Of a DNA stretch of 64,000 bases, positions 14,989 through 23,458 are shown in pieces. Within the stretch, counting starts at the first letter, position 1, and every line of letters begins with the position of its first letter. The stretch spans positions 62,001 to 126,000 of the forward strand of contig NZ_JALPTH010000024.1 in NCBI RefSeq assembly GCF_023218175.1, written 5' to 3'. The notes beneath the pieces were generated by a model, which saw only the letters and a program-made list of their open reading frames with translations, searched no databases and was not told the DNA's origin. Source of the DNA: Streptomyces lichenis. GTDB lineage: Bacteria > Actinomycetota > Actinomycetes > Streptomycetales > Streptomycetaceae. Both the position numbers and the translations under genes were made by a program.

Positions 14989-16071
14989 TCACGATAGGCC
15001 TTTACCGTGCGCTGAGCCTTCCGAGGAGGCGTTCTTTGCCGCCACCACGGCATCGAAGACCTCGCGCTTGGGTAGCCCGGCCTCGACGGCGACCGCCGCG
15101 ATGGCCTCTTTGCGCCGCTCCCCCGCCTCCTCGCGCACCCGCACCCTGCGTACCAGCTCAGCGGGGTCGAGATCGGCCGGTCCGGGCTCGGGCGCGCCCT
15201 CCACCACGACGGTGATCTCACCGCGTACGCCCTCGGCCGCCCAGCGGGCCAGTTCGGCCAGCGGGCCGCGCCGGACCTCCTCGTAGGTCTTGGTCAGCTC
15301 GCGGCAGACGGCGGCGCGCCGCTCGGCGCCGAAGGCCTCCGCCATCGCGGCCAGGGTGTCGTCCAGCCGGTGCGGGGCCTCGAAGTAGACCAGGGTGCGC
15401 CGCTCGGCGGCGACCTCGCGCAGCCGGCCCAGCCGTTCGCCCGCCTTGCGGGGCAGGAATCCCTCGAAGCAGAAGCGGTCCACCGGCAGCCCGGACAGCG
15501 CCAGCGCGGTGAGCACGGCGGACGGGCCGGGTACGGCGGTGACCCGGATGTCCCGCTCCACGGCGGCGGCGACCAGCCGGTAGCCGGGGTCGGAGACGGA
15601 CGGCATGCCGGCGTCGGTGACCAGCAGCACCCGGGCACCGCCGGCCAGCGCCTCGACCAGCTCGGGGGTGCGGGCGGACTCGTTGCCCTCGAAGTAGGAG
15701 ACGATCCGGCCGGTGGGCTGGACGTTCAGGGCGCCGGTCAGCCGGCGCAGCCGCCGGGTGTCCTCGGCGGCGACCACGTCCGCAGCGGCCAGCTCGGCGG
15801 CGAGCCGGGGCGGGGCGTCGGCGGTGTCACCGATCGGGGTGCCGGCGAGGACCAGCGTGCCGGCGGAGTCCCCGCGGCCCGCACCATCACCGCCGCCCCG
15901 GACACCCCCCTCCGGGCCCACCTCGACACCCGCGTCCGTGCCCGTCTCCGTACCGGCGTCCGTGCCCGCGTCCGGACCCGTCTCCGTACCCGCGTCCGTG
16001 CCCGTCTCCGTACGCGTGTCCGCGTCCGTGTCCCTGCCGCTGTCCCTGTCCGTTCCTGTCACACGGGCCAT
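14989..16071 (-). CDS. rsmI: 16S rRNA (cytidine(1402)-2'-O)-methyltransferase
   Basis: 360 residues. The tetrapyrrole-methylase-fold core begins near residue 70: GTLVLAGTPIGDTADAP, AAEDTRRLRRL, ESARTPELVEAL, VTDAGMPSVSDPG, VPGPSAVLTALALSGLP, the RsmI signatures. It 2'-O-methylates C1402 of 16S rRNA. The first 70 residues are a Gly/Thr/Asp repeat (TGTDAG/TETGTD type) encoded by a hexanucleotide-like tract and absent from ordinary RsmI proteins of about 280-290 residues. A later GTG could be the true start. The promoter region shared with the divergent pmt gene is only 52 nt. Confidence 0.93.
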   Translation of the reverse strand: MARVTGTDRDSGRDTDADTRTETGTDAGTETGPDAGTDAGTETGTDAGVEVGPEGGVRGGGDGAGRGDSAGTLVLAGTPIGDTADAPPRLAAELAAADVVAAEDTRRLRRLTGALNVQPTGRIVSYFEGNESARTPELVEALAGGARVLLVTDAGMPSVSDPGYRLVAAAVERDIRVTAVPGPSAVLTALALSGLPVDRFCFEGFLPRKAGERLGRLREVAAERRTLVYFEAPHRLDDTLAAMAEAFGAERRAAVCRELTKTYEEVRRGPLAELARWAAEGVRGEITVVVEGAPEPGPADLDPAELVRRVRVREEAGERRKEAIAAVAVEAGLPKREVFDAVVAAKNASSEGSAHGKGLS

Positions 16072-16123
16072 CCTCGCAGCCCGGACGCACGACGCGCACA
16101 GGCCTGTTCCCTACGATGGCGCG

Positions 16124-17872
16124 GTGACCAAGACTGCGCCTGAGGCTGCCGAGGCCGTGCCCGGCCGGGACGCCGGGGAAGAACCGCCGTCGTGGCGGCA
16201 CCGCCTGCGCCGCTTCGGCTACGCCCCGCCGCCCTCGGCCGCCGGGCTGCGGGAGCGGCTGGTGCCCCCGTACGCCCGGCCCTCCGAGCGGGTGTGGGCG
16301 CTGTTCGGGGTGGAGCCGGACGCGGCGGACCGGGTCTGGCGGCGGTGGGCGTGGGGCGGGCCGCTGCTGGTGGCGCTGGTCGCCGGGGTGCTGCGGTTCT
16401 GGCGGCTGGGCGAGCCCCGGGCGGTGATATTCGACGAGACGTACTACGCCAAGGACGCCTGGGCGCTGATCCACCAGGGCTACGAGGGATCGTGGCCGAA
16501 AGACGTCGACAAGTCGATCCTGGCGAACCCGGACGCGGTGGCGGTGCCGGTCGACCCCGGCTATGTGGTGCACCCGCCGCTGGGGAAGTGGGTGATCGGG
16601 CTCGGCGAGGCGATGTTCGGGTTCGACCCGTTCGGCTGGCGGTTCATGATGGCGGTGCTCGGCACGCTGTCGGTGCTGATGCTCTGCCGGATCGGGCGGC
16701 GGCTGTTCCGGTCGACGTTCCTGGGCTGCCTGGCGGGCGCGCTGCTCGCGGTGGACGGGCTGCACTTCGTGATGAGCCGCACCGCGCTGCTGGACCTGGT
16801 GGTGATGTTCTTCGTGCTGGCGGCGTTCGGCTGCCTGCTGGTGGACCGGGACCGGGCGCGGGCGCGGCTGGCGGCGGCGCTGCCGGCGGGCGAGGGCGAG
16901 GGCGTGCTGCGGCCGGACGCCGACATCGCGGAACGGCTGGGGCTGGGCTGGCGGCCGTGGCGGCTGGCGGCCGGGGTGATGCTCGGCATGGCGGCGGCCA
17001 CCAAGTGGAACGGGCTGTTCGTGTTGGCGGCCTTCGGGCTGCTGACGGTGCTCTGGGACGTGGGCGCGCGGCGGACGGCGGGCGCGGTCCGCCCGTACGC
17101 GGCGGTGCTGCGACGCGACCTGGTGCCCGCCTTCCTCTCCACCGTCCCGGTGGCCGTCGCCACCTATCTGGCCTCCTGGACGGGGTGGATCGCGACCGAC
17201 CGCGGCTACTTCCGGAACTGGGCGGCCACCGAGGGCAAGGACAGCTCCTGGTCGTGGCTGGCGCCGGACTGGGTGCGCAGCCTGTGGCACTACGAGACCC
17301 AGGTCTACGACTTCCATGTGGAGCTGACCTCGGGCCATACGTACCAGTCGAACCCGTGGAGCTGGATCGTGCTGGGCCGCCCGGTCTCGTACTTCTACGA
17401 GGACCCGGCCCCCGGCACCGGCGGCTGCCCGGCCGGCACCGCGGAGAAGTGCGCCAGCGAGGTGCTGGCCATCGGCACCCCGCTGCTGTGGTGGGCGGCC
17501 TGCTTCGCCGTGCTGTACGTGTTGTGGCGCTGGCTGTTCCGCCGGGACTGGCGGGCCGGGGCCATCGCCTGCGCCATCGCGGCGGGGTGGCTGCCCTGGT
17601 TCCACTACCAGGAGCGGACGATCTTCCTGTTCTACGCGGTGGTGTTCGTGCCGTTCCTCTGCCTGGCCGTCGCCATGATGATCGGCGCCATCCTCGGCCC
17701 GCCCGGCACCGGCCCGGCCGCCGAGCGGCGCCGCACCATCGGCGCGATCGGCGCGGGGGTGCTGGTGCTGCTGATCATCTGGAACTTCATTTATTTCTGG
17801 CCGCTGTTCACGGCCGAGCCGATCCCGCTGGACGACTGGCGGGGGCGGATGTGGCTGGATACGTGGGTATAG
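16124..17872 (+). CDS. pmt: Dolichyl-phosphate-mannose--protein mannosyltransferase
   Basis: 582 residues and multi-spanning. After a cytosolic N-terminus it has a first membrane helix (LLVALVAGVLRFWRL), then the catalytic FDETYYAKDAWAL loop with the Asp-Glu pair of the GT39/PMT family, PPLGKWVIGLG, and about ten further hydrophobic segments ending WNFIYFWPLFTAEP. Actinobacterial Pmt O-mannosylates secreted proteins and is needed in Streptomyces for cell-wall integrity and phage infection. The GTG at 16124 is chosen because the frame further upstream is the antisense low-complexity tract of rsmI. Confidence 0.95.
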   Translation: MTKTAPEAAEAVPGRDAGEEPPSWRHRLRRFGYAPPPSAAGLRERLVPPYARPSERVWALFGVEPDAADRVWRRWAWGGPLLVALVAGVLRFWRLGEPRAVIFDETYYAKDAWALIHQGYEGSWPKDVDKSILANPDAVAVPVDPGYVVHPPLGKWVIGLGEAMFGFDPFGWRFMMAVLGTLSVLMLCRIGRRLFRSTFLGCLAGALLAVDGLHFVMSRTALLDLVVMFFVLAAFGCLLVDRDRARARLAAALPAGEGEGVLRPDADIAERLGLGWRPWRLAAGVMLGMAAATKWNGLFVLAAFGLLTVLWDVGARRTAGAVRPYAAVLRRDLVPAFLSTVPVAVATYLASWTGWIATDRGYFRNWAATEGKDSSWSWLAPDWVRSLWHYETQVYDFHVELTSGHTYQSNPWSWIVLGRPVSYFYEDPAPGTGGCPAGTAEKCASEVLAIGTPLLWWAACFAVLYVLWRWLFRRDWRAGAIACAIAAGWLPWFHYQERTIFLFYAVVFVPFLCLAVAMMIGAILGPPGTGPAAERRRTIGAIGAGVLVLLIIWNFIYFWPLFTAEPIPLDDWRGRMWLDTWV

Positions 17873-18465
17873 CGGCGCCGCTCGCCCGGGGGTGGGCGGT
17901 CGCCGCCTCGGCCGCCGCGCTGGTCATCGCCCTGGCCGCCACGGCGCTCGCCCTCCTCGGCCGGCCGCTGCCGGGCGGTGGGACGCCGGGGCACCCGGTG
18001 GGCACCGCGCTGGACGGGAGGGCCGGGGCGGGCGGGACGGCGGCCTATGCGCACGCCGAGGTGGGCGAGGAGTACTGGGTGGCCCTGCCACCGGCGGACA
18101 ACGTCTCCGACGAGCCGGTGACACTGCTGGCGGGCGAGTTCACGGACGTCCCGCGCGGCCTGAGGCTGGTCGAGTACCGGGCCCTCAGCCACCGGGACAC
18201 GGACGGGCACCCCCTGGGCGTCTCCCCCGTCGGGCACGGAACCGGCCTGCCCGATCCGATCCCCCTGCGGGCCCACTCCGCCCGCCCGTCGCCCATCGCG
18301 CCGCACCGGGAGGGGGAGGTGTTCTGGGCGGCCCGGTTCCAGGTGGTGGGAAGGATCACCGGCGACCTCTCCGGCTGCCGCTACCGCTACCGCCACGGGG
18401 GCGTGGAGTACGAGCAGACGCTGAGCTGCACCACCCGCATCCGGCTGGGCCCGCGGGCGGGGTAA
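17851..18465 (+). CDS. Membrane-anchored extracytoplasmic protein downstream of pmt
   Basis: 204 residues starting at a GTG inside the pmt 3' end (22-nt overlap); GTG 17863 is an alternative. An N-terminal hydrophobic segment (AVAASAAALVIALAATALALLG) acts as signal or anchor. The outside part is beta-rich with two Cys (SGCRYRYRHGG and LSCTTRIRL) that could pair. No family is recognised. The tight overlap suggests a role with Pmt at the membrane or as one of its substrates; both are inference. Confidence 0.65.
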   Translation: MAGYVGIAAPLARGWAVAASAAALVIALAATALALLGRPLPGGGTPGHPVGTALDGRAGAGGTAAYAHAEVGEEYWVALPPADNVSDEPVTLLAGEFTDVPRGLRLVEYRALSHRDTDGHPLGVSPVGHGTGLPDPIPLRAHSARPSPIAPHREGEVFWAARFQVVGRITGDLSGCRYRYRHGGVEYEQTLSCTTRIRLGPRAG

Positions 18466-18624
18466 GGCGCCGACGGGCGGGCGGCCTGGGTGCGTCCGGG
18501 CGCCCAGAGGCGCGTTCCGGTCGGGCGCCGACGGGCGTTCCTGCCAGGCGCCCGGGGCGCGTTCCGGTCGGGTAACGATCCGAACTGTTGTCACAGGGGT
18601 CGCGTAGAGTGCCCGAGGTATCAC

Positions 18625-18642
18625 GCTTGAACGTGTTCAAGC
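18625..18642. promoter_or_regulatory. 18-bp palindrome upstream of the penicillin-binding protein
   Basis: GCTTGAAC-GT-GTTCAAGC is a perfect inverted repeat 43 nt before the PBP start. It is a plausible operator. The 2-nt centre does not fit the actinobacterial LexA box (GAAC-N4-GTTC). Confidence 0.5.
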
Positions 18643-18684
18643 ACGGTTCGGGCTCACGGGGGCTCCTGGGGAGGGGACTGCACC

Positions 18685-20325
18685 ATGCGCAGCGGAGCGA
18701 AGGTCGCCATCGTCGGCGGCGCGTTCGTCCTGGTGGCGGGCGGCGTCGGCTATGCGGGGTTCAACCTGTGGAACGGCATCACCGGCGGGGTGGACAACGT
18801 TGGCGAGGCGCGGCCGCTGAAGGCCTCCGGGCCGATCACCGCCGAGGAGACCGAGCGGACCTCGCGGGACTTCCTGGCCGCCTGGGCCAAGGGGGACGCG
18901 GAGGCGGCCGGGCAGTTGACCAACGACCCGGCGAACGCCACCCCGGTGGTGGGGAGTTTCCGGGAGGCGGCGCATGTGGCCAAGGCGGTCATCACCCCGG
19001 GGACGGCGAGCGGCACCACCGTCCCGTACACGGTGAAGGCGACCGTCAGCCACCAGGGGCACAGCAAGGTGCTGTCGTACTCCTCCAAGCTGACCGTGGT
19101 GCGCGGGGCCACCACCGGCCGGCCGCTGGTCGACTGGGCGCCGACGGTGCTGCACCCCAAGCTGACCAAGGGGGCGTCGCTGCGCACCGGTGAGGCGGAG
19201 ACCGCCGCGATCGAGGCGGTGGACCGCCAGGGGCGGAAGCTGACCCGGGAGAAGTACCCGTCGCTCGGCACCGTCCTGGACACCCTGCGCACCCGGTACG
19301 CGGACCAGGTCGAGGGCGAGCCGGGCATCGAGACCTGGATCGAGCCGGCCTCCGCCGACGCGCCGAACCAGACGCTGCTGACCCTCACCAAGGGGGTCCC
19401 CGGCAAGCTGCGGACGACCCTGGACGCCGAGGTGCAGGCGGCCGCCGAGCGGGCGGTGAAGAGGTTCGGGCAGGCCTCGGTGGTGGCGATCCGGCCCAGC
19501 ACCGGTGAGATCAGCGCGGTCGCCAACAACCCGGCCACCGGGTTCAACACCGCGATGCAGGGCGCCCAGGCCCCCGGCTCCACGATGAAGATCGTCACCG
19601 CGGCGATGATGCTGGACCGGGGTGTGGTCGACGGGCCGTCCTCGCCGGTCGAGTGCCCGGAGGAGGTGCAGTGGAAGGGCGGCACGTTCCACAACCTCGA
19701 CCACTTCTCCATACCGGACGGCGGCAGCCTCACCGAGAGCTTCCGGCGCTCCTGCAACACCGCGTTCATCAAGGCGGTGGGCCCGCTGAGCGAGAAGGAC
19801 GTGGAGGACACCGCGCTGGGTGAGACGGCGCGGAAGTACTTCGGCCTCGGCGGGGTGTGGTCCACCGGAATCCCCTCCTCCGACGCCAGTGTGCCCGCCT
19901 CCCAGGGCTCGGAGACGGCCGCCTCCTACATCGGCCAGGGCAAGGTCACCATGAACGCGCTGAGCGTCGCCTCCATCGCGGCGACCGCCAAGAGCGGGGC
20001 GTTCCACCAGCCGGTGCTTGTGCCCAAGGAGCTGATCAAGGGCGAGATCACCACCGCGCAGCCGCTGCCCGGGAACATCGCCTCCGCCCTGCGGGCCATG
20101 ATGAGCGCCACGGCGACCACCGGCACCGGCGCCCAGGCGATGGCCTCGGTGGGCGGGGACAAGGGCGCCAAGACCGGCTCGGCGGAGGTGGACGGGCAGT
20201 CCTCGTCCAACAGCTGGTTCACCGGCTACGCCGACGACCTGGCCGCCGCCTCGGTGGTCCAGTCCGGCGGCCACGGCGGCGACTCGGCCGGCAAGGTGGT
20301 CGCGGACGTGCTCAACGCCCGCTGA
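18685..20325 (+). CDS. Class B-type penicillin-binding protein with MecA-like N-terminal domain
   Basis: 546 residues with an N-terminal membrane anchor (VAIVGGAFVLVAGGVGYAGF). Residues about 50-165 resemble the NTF2-like MecA_N domain, followed by a dimerisation linker. The transpeptidase domain has STMK (Ser299), SCN (Ser356) and KTGS (Lys496). It cross-links peptidoglycan outside the membrane. Many Streptomyces have PBPs of this form near pmt. The start has GGGAGGGG about 12 nt upstream. A palindrome lies in its promoter region. Confidence 0.93.
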   Translation: MRSGAKVAIVGGAFVLVAGGVGYAGFNLWNGITGGVDNVGEARPLKASGPITAEETERTSRDFLAAWAKGDAEAAGQLTNDPANATPVVGSFREAAHVAKAVITPGTASGTTVPYTVKATVSHQGHSKVLSYSSKLTVVRGATTGRPLVDWAPTVLHPKLTKGASLRTGEAETAAIEAVDRQGRKLTREKYPSLGTVLDTLRTRYADQVEGEPGIETWIEPASADAPNQTLLTLTKGVPGKLRTTLDAEVQAAAERAVKRFGQASVVAIRPSTGEISAVANNPATGFNTAMQGAQAPGSTMKIVTAAMMLDRGVVDGPSSPVECPEEVQWKGGTFHNLDHFSIPDGGSLTESFRRSCNTAFIKAVGPLSEKDVEDTALGETARKYFGLGGVWSTGIPSSDASVPASQGSETAASYIGQGKVTMNALSVASIAATAKSGAFHQPVLVPKELIKGEITTAQPLPGNIASALRAMMSATATTGTGAQAMASVGGDKGAKTGSAEVDGQSSSNSWFTGYADDLAAASVVQSGGHGGDSAGKVVADVLNAR

Positions 20326-20391
20326 GCGGGGAAGCGTCCACGGGGCGAAACGGTTCGCGTGGCTCGTACACCTACCGTTAGCGTGCGGGCC

Positions 20392-20580
20392 ATGAGCGAT
20401 TCCGTCCCCGAATCCCTTCCCGGCCCCGTCACCGCATCTGTTCCCGGCCCTGTCACCGGCTCCCTCCCCGGCTCCGTCCCCGTGTCGCTCAGCGGTCCGG
20501 ACAGAGCGGTCGGCTTCCCCGGGGTGCTCGTCGGCCACTCCGGGGCCACCGTCGCCGAGCCGCGCGAGCGGACGGCGTGA
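20392..20580 (+). CDS. Short low-complexity ORF upstream of the EamA transporter (doubtful)
   Basis: A 62-codon frame starting at ATG 20392 and ending in a TGA that overlaps the GTG of the EamA gene. Residues 2-30 are repeats of the PGPVTxSVPGS type, encoded by a tract like those in rsmI and the tricorn-like gene. It may be a translated leader that couples expression of the transporter, a truncated gene, or no gene. There is no family match. Confidence 0.3.
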   Translation: MSDSVPESLPGPVTASVPGPVTGSLPGSVPVSLSGPDRAVGFPGVLVGHSGATVAEPRERTA

Positions 20581-21428
20581 CGCCGCTGGTGGTGGCCGCG
20601 GTGCTGACCGCGGCGGTGACGCACGCGGGCTGGAACGCGATCGCCCACCACATCCGCGACAAGCTGGTCTCGTTCACCCTGATCGCGGGCGGCGGGCTGC
20701 TGATCGGTGCCGTGCTGGCCTGCTTCGCCCCGCTGCCGGCCCCGGCGGCCTGGCCGTATCTGGGGCTGTCGGCGGTGCTGCACGTGGCGTACATGCTGCT
20801 GCTGATGCGCTCGTTCACGCTGGGCGACTTCGGCCAGATGTACCCGATCGCCCGGGGCACCGCGCCGCTGGTGGTGACCGTGCTGGCGGCCGTGCTGGTG
20901 CACGAGATCCCGGACGGGCAGCAGCTGATGGGCGTGGCGGTGGCCTGTGCCGGGCTGGCCGGCCTCGCCGTGTGGGGCATCCGGGGCACCGGGCGCTCCC
21001 CGCACTGGCCCGCGCTGCTGGCGGCGGTCGCCACCGGGGTCGCCATCGCCGGGTACACCGTGGTGGACGGCATGGGTGTACGGGCCGCGGACACCCCGCT
21101 CGGCTACACCGCCTGGCTGATGATCGCCGAGGGCGTCGCCATCCCGGTGTACGCGCTCCACCGGCGCCGCTCGGAGCTGGCGGCCCAGCTGCGGCCGTAC
21201 GCGGCGCGCGGGCTGCTCGGCGCGGCGCTGTCGGTGGCCGCGTACGGGCTGGTGCTCTGGGCGCAGACCCGGGCTCCGCTCGCCCCGGTCGCCGCGCTGC
21301 GCGAGTCCTCGATCATCGTCGGGGCGGCGATCGGGGCGCTGTTCTTCAAGGAGCGGTTCGGCGCGCCGAGGATCGCGGCCGCCGGGCTGATGGTCGTCGG
21401 CATCGGGCTGATGCTGCACGGCGGGTGA
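20577..21428 (+). CDS. EamA/DMT-superfamily transporter
   Basis: 283 residues with about ten transmembrane helices in two repeats (VVAAVLTAAVTHAGWNAIAHH ... MYPIARGTAPLVVTVLAAV, and VAAYGLVLWAQTRAPLAPVA ... GAAIGALFFKERFG), the DMT layout with the conserved RGTAPL and LRESSIIVG segments. It is probably an exporter or permease for small metabolites. The GTG start overlaps the preceding stop. Confidence 0.85.
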   Translation: MTPLVVAAVLTAAVTHAGWNAIAHHIRDKLVSFTLIAGGGLLIGAVLACFAPLPAPAAWPYLGLSAVLHVAYMLLLMRSFTLGDFGQMYPIARGTAPLVVTVLAAVLVHEIPDGQQLMGVAVACAGLAGLAVWGIRGTGRSPHWPALLAAVATGVAIAGYTVVDGMGVRAADTPLGYTAWLMIAEGVAIPVYALHRRRSELAAQLRPYAARGLLGAALSVAAYGLVLWAQTRAPLAPVAALRESSIIVGAAIGALFFKERFGAPRIAAAGLMVVGIGLMLHGG

Positions 21429-21802
21429 ACGGGCGGCGGATCGGGGGCACCGGGTCAGCCCGTCGACGGCGTCGGCCGTACGCCCGGACCGCGGACCGTC
21501 CCCACCGCTCGCGCGGCTCGGCCGGCGACCGCGGCACCGCGCGCCTGTCCGGACGGGTCCGGTCGGCGGTCCGGCAGGCCGGCGCGTAGCCGGCCCGCTC
21601 GATGGCGGCTCCCACCTGGGGTTGCTCATCGTCGGCCGTGAGGACGGACAAGCGCGTCCTCGATCTGCCGCACCGCGCCGGTCGGCCCGCCCCGGATCGG
21701 TCTGCGGCGCTTGCCGCCGCCCCCGCCGGATCCGTGCGACCGGGCTCCCGCAGCCGCGTCCGGATACCGCCGCCGGCGTCACGTACCGGGGCGATGCGCC
21801 CG

Positions 21803-21832
21803 GGGCCCGCGAACCACGTCGTTCGCGGGCCC
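21803..21832. terminator. Strong hairpin between convergent genes
   Basis: GGGCCCGCGAAC and GTTCGCGGGCCC form a perfect 12-bp stem with a 6-nt loop, 25 nt past the stop of the minus-strand protease gene. It probably terminates that gene, and perhaps the EamA gene from the other side. The rest of the 428-nt gap 21429-21856 holds nothing I can support. Confidence 0.75.
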
Positions 21833-21856
21833 TGGGCGGGAGGGTGGATCAGCCGG

Positions 21857-23320
21857 TCAGCGCACGGTCAGGGTGTAGTCCGCGCTGCCGGTCCTGCCCT
21901 CCTTGTCGGTGGCGGTGACGGTGATCTTGTAGGTGCCCGCCTGGTAAGGGGCCATGGCGGTCATCCGCGAGGTACCGCCGGCCGGGACCGTCCGCGGGGA
22001 GAACGTCGGTGCCGACGGCAGTCCGGTGGCGCTGAGAGTGCTGGGGCCGCGCCCGCCCGAGACCGTGACGTCGACGTTGACGTACCGGCCGCCGGTGACG
22101 GTGCCGGAGGTCGGCGAGACCGTGGGCCTGGGGCCGTCGGTGCCGTTCCCGTCGCCCACCGTGAGGGTGTACGTCGCGGTCCTGGTGCCGGAGGCGCCCT
22201 TGGCGTGGACGGTGACGGTGTGCGAGCCGGCCGGCGTCTGTGCCGAGGTCTGGAAGGTGACCTTGGACGTGCCGCCGGACGTGAGGGACGCGGGCTGGAA
22301 CACCGCGCTCGCACCGGTGGGCAGCCCGGTGGCCGACAGGTCGATCCTCTCCGCGCCCGCGTCCCCGGCCTGGCTGGTCAGCGTGGTGGACACGTGCCCG
22401 CCGGGGGTGGCGCGCCCGCTGGACGGGTTCAGCTCCACGGAGAACTTCCCGTCGCCCGGCTGGCCGCCGCCGATCTGCGCCTTGGCCCAGTCGCCCATCT
22501 CGTTGGTCAGCCGCGCCATGATGCTGTAGCGGTCGCACTTGCTCGATCCCCAGGAGCTCACGCCCACCACGACGCCGTCCACGGTGAACGGTCCGCCGCT
22601 GTCCCCCGAGCAGTTCGCGGTGCGGCCGTCGTCGTAGCCGGCGCAGACCATGACGTCGGGGTCGACCTTGATGTCGAACACCTGGCACCGGCCGGCGTCG
22701 TTGATGGGCAACGTGGTCTTGTACAGCACCCCCGAGGAGCCGCCGGGTCCCACATTGCCATAGCCCACGGAGGTCCCCGACGCACCGGGCCTGGTGAGTG
22801 CCGCGTCGGCGGATCCGGCGACCTTGGCCCACTGGCTCTCGGGCACCGGGATGTCGTCCGCGGTGGTGACCACGGCGACGTCGTAGCCCTGCCGCCAGCT
22901 GCCCGGGCCGGTGTACTTCGGGTGCGCCTTGTACGAGGCGACCTTGGTGCGGAAGCTCTCGTCACCGGCGGAGTCGAGGTCGTCGTCGCCGTACAGGTAG
23001 CTCTTCTCGCCGGACACGTCGATCATGCAGTGCGCGGCGGTGAGGATCTTGCGCTTGCCGACCACCGAGGCGGTGCAGGAGGCGCCCTGCGGCCCGCCGC
23101 CGCCCACCCGGAGGCCGGCGATGACGGCGGGGTTCTCGCGGACCGTGGTGCGCTGCCCGTTGACGATCCTGGTGCCCGGGCCGGGGTCCGGACGCAAGGA
23201 GTCGGTGGGGGTGGCCGCGGTGGCCGGTGCGGGGGCGGGGTCCGCCGCCGCCGGCGCGGTCGGCGCGACGGCCACCGCCAGTGCGCAGACCAGGATTCCT
23301 GTCAGGTGTCGTGCTCTCAT
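21857..23320 (-). CDS. Secreted trypsin-like serine protease with C-terminal Ig-like domains
   Basis: 487 residues. A signal peptide ends near ADPAPAP (about residue 27). The propeptide junction is RIVNGQ (51-56), giving the mature IVNG N-terminus. The catalytic triad is His97 (LTAAHC), Asp147 (YDVAV) and Ser241 (CSGDSGGPF), a chymotrypsin/S1A enzyme. From about residue 300 follow two beta-sandwich domains with LSATGLPTGA and LSATGLPSAP motifs, as in putative Ig or PKD-like adhesion modules. The ATG at 23320 has a GAGGAAAC ribosome site. It lies downstream of the subtilisin-like gene in the same direction. Confidence 0.93.
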   Translation of the reverse strand: MRARHLTGILVCALAVAVAPTAPAAADPAPAPATAATPTDSLRPDPGPGTRIVNGQRTTVRENPAVIAGLRVGGGGPQGASCTASVVGKRKILTAAHCMIDVSGEKSYLYGDDDLDSAGDESFRTKVASYKAHPKYTGPGSWRQGYDVAVVTTADDIPVPESQWAKVAGSADAALTRPGASGTSVGYGNVGPGGSSGVLYKTTLPINDAGRCQVFDIKVDPDVMVCAGYDDGRTANCSGDSGGPFTVDGVVVGVSSWGSSKCDRYSIMARLTNEMGDWAKAQIGGGQPGDGKFSVELNPSSGRATPGGHVSTTLTSQAGDAGAERIDLSATGLPTGASAVFQPASLTSGGTSKVTFQTSAQTPAGSHTVTVHAKGASGTRTATYTLTVGDGNGTDGPRPTVSPTSGTVTGGRYVNVDVTVSGGRGPSTLSATGLPSAPTFSPRTVPAGGTSRMTAMAPYQAGTYKITVTATDKEGRTGSADYTLTVR

Positions 23321-23413
23321 GGACGTTTCCTCACGCGGTGGTTGGGAGGGAAGGGCGTGGACGGGCGCCGGGCCGCCGAGGCAGCGGTGACCGGGCGGAT
23401 CCGGCGGAAGGGT

Positions 23414-23448
23414 GCGGGGGCCGGCCATGACCGAGGACCGGCCCCCGC
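23414..23448. terminator. Hairpin downstream of the subtilisin-like gene
   Basis: GCGGGGGCCGG and CCGGCCCCCGC form a perfect 11-bp stem around a 13-nt loop, 11 nt past the stop on the minus strand. It should separate the two protease genes transcriptionally. Confidence 0.65.
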
Positions 23449-23458
23449 GGACGGGGCG

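Noticed and set aside
18625..18642. LexA/SOS box
   Set aside because: GAAC and GTTC are 2 nt apart, whereas the actinobacterial box needs 4.
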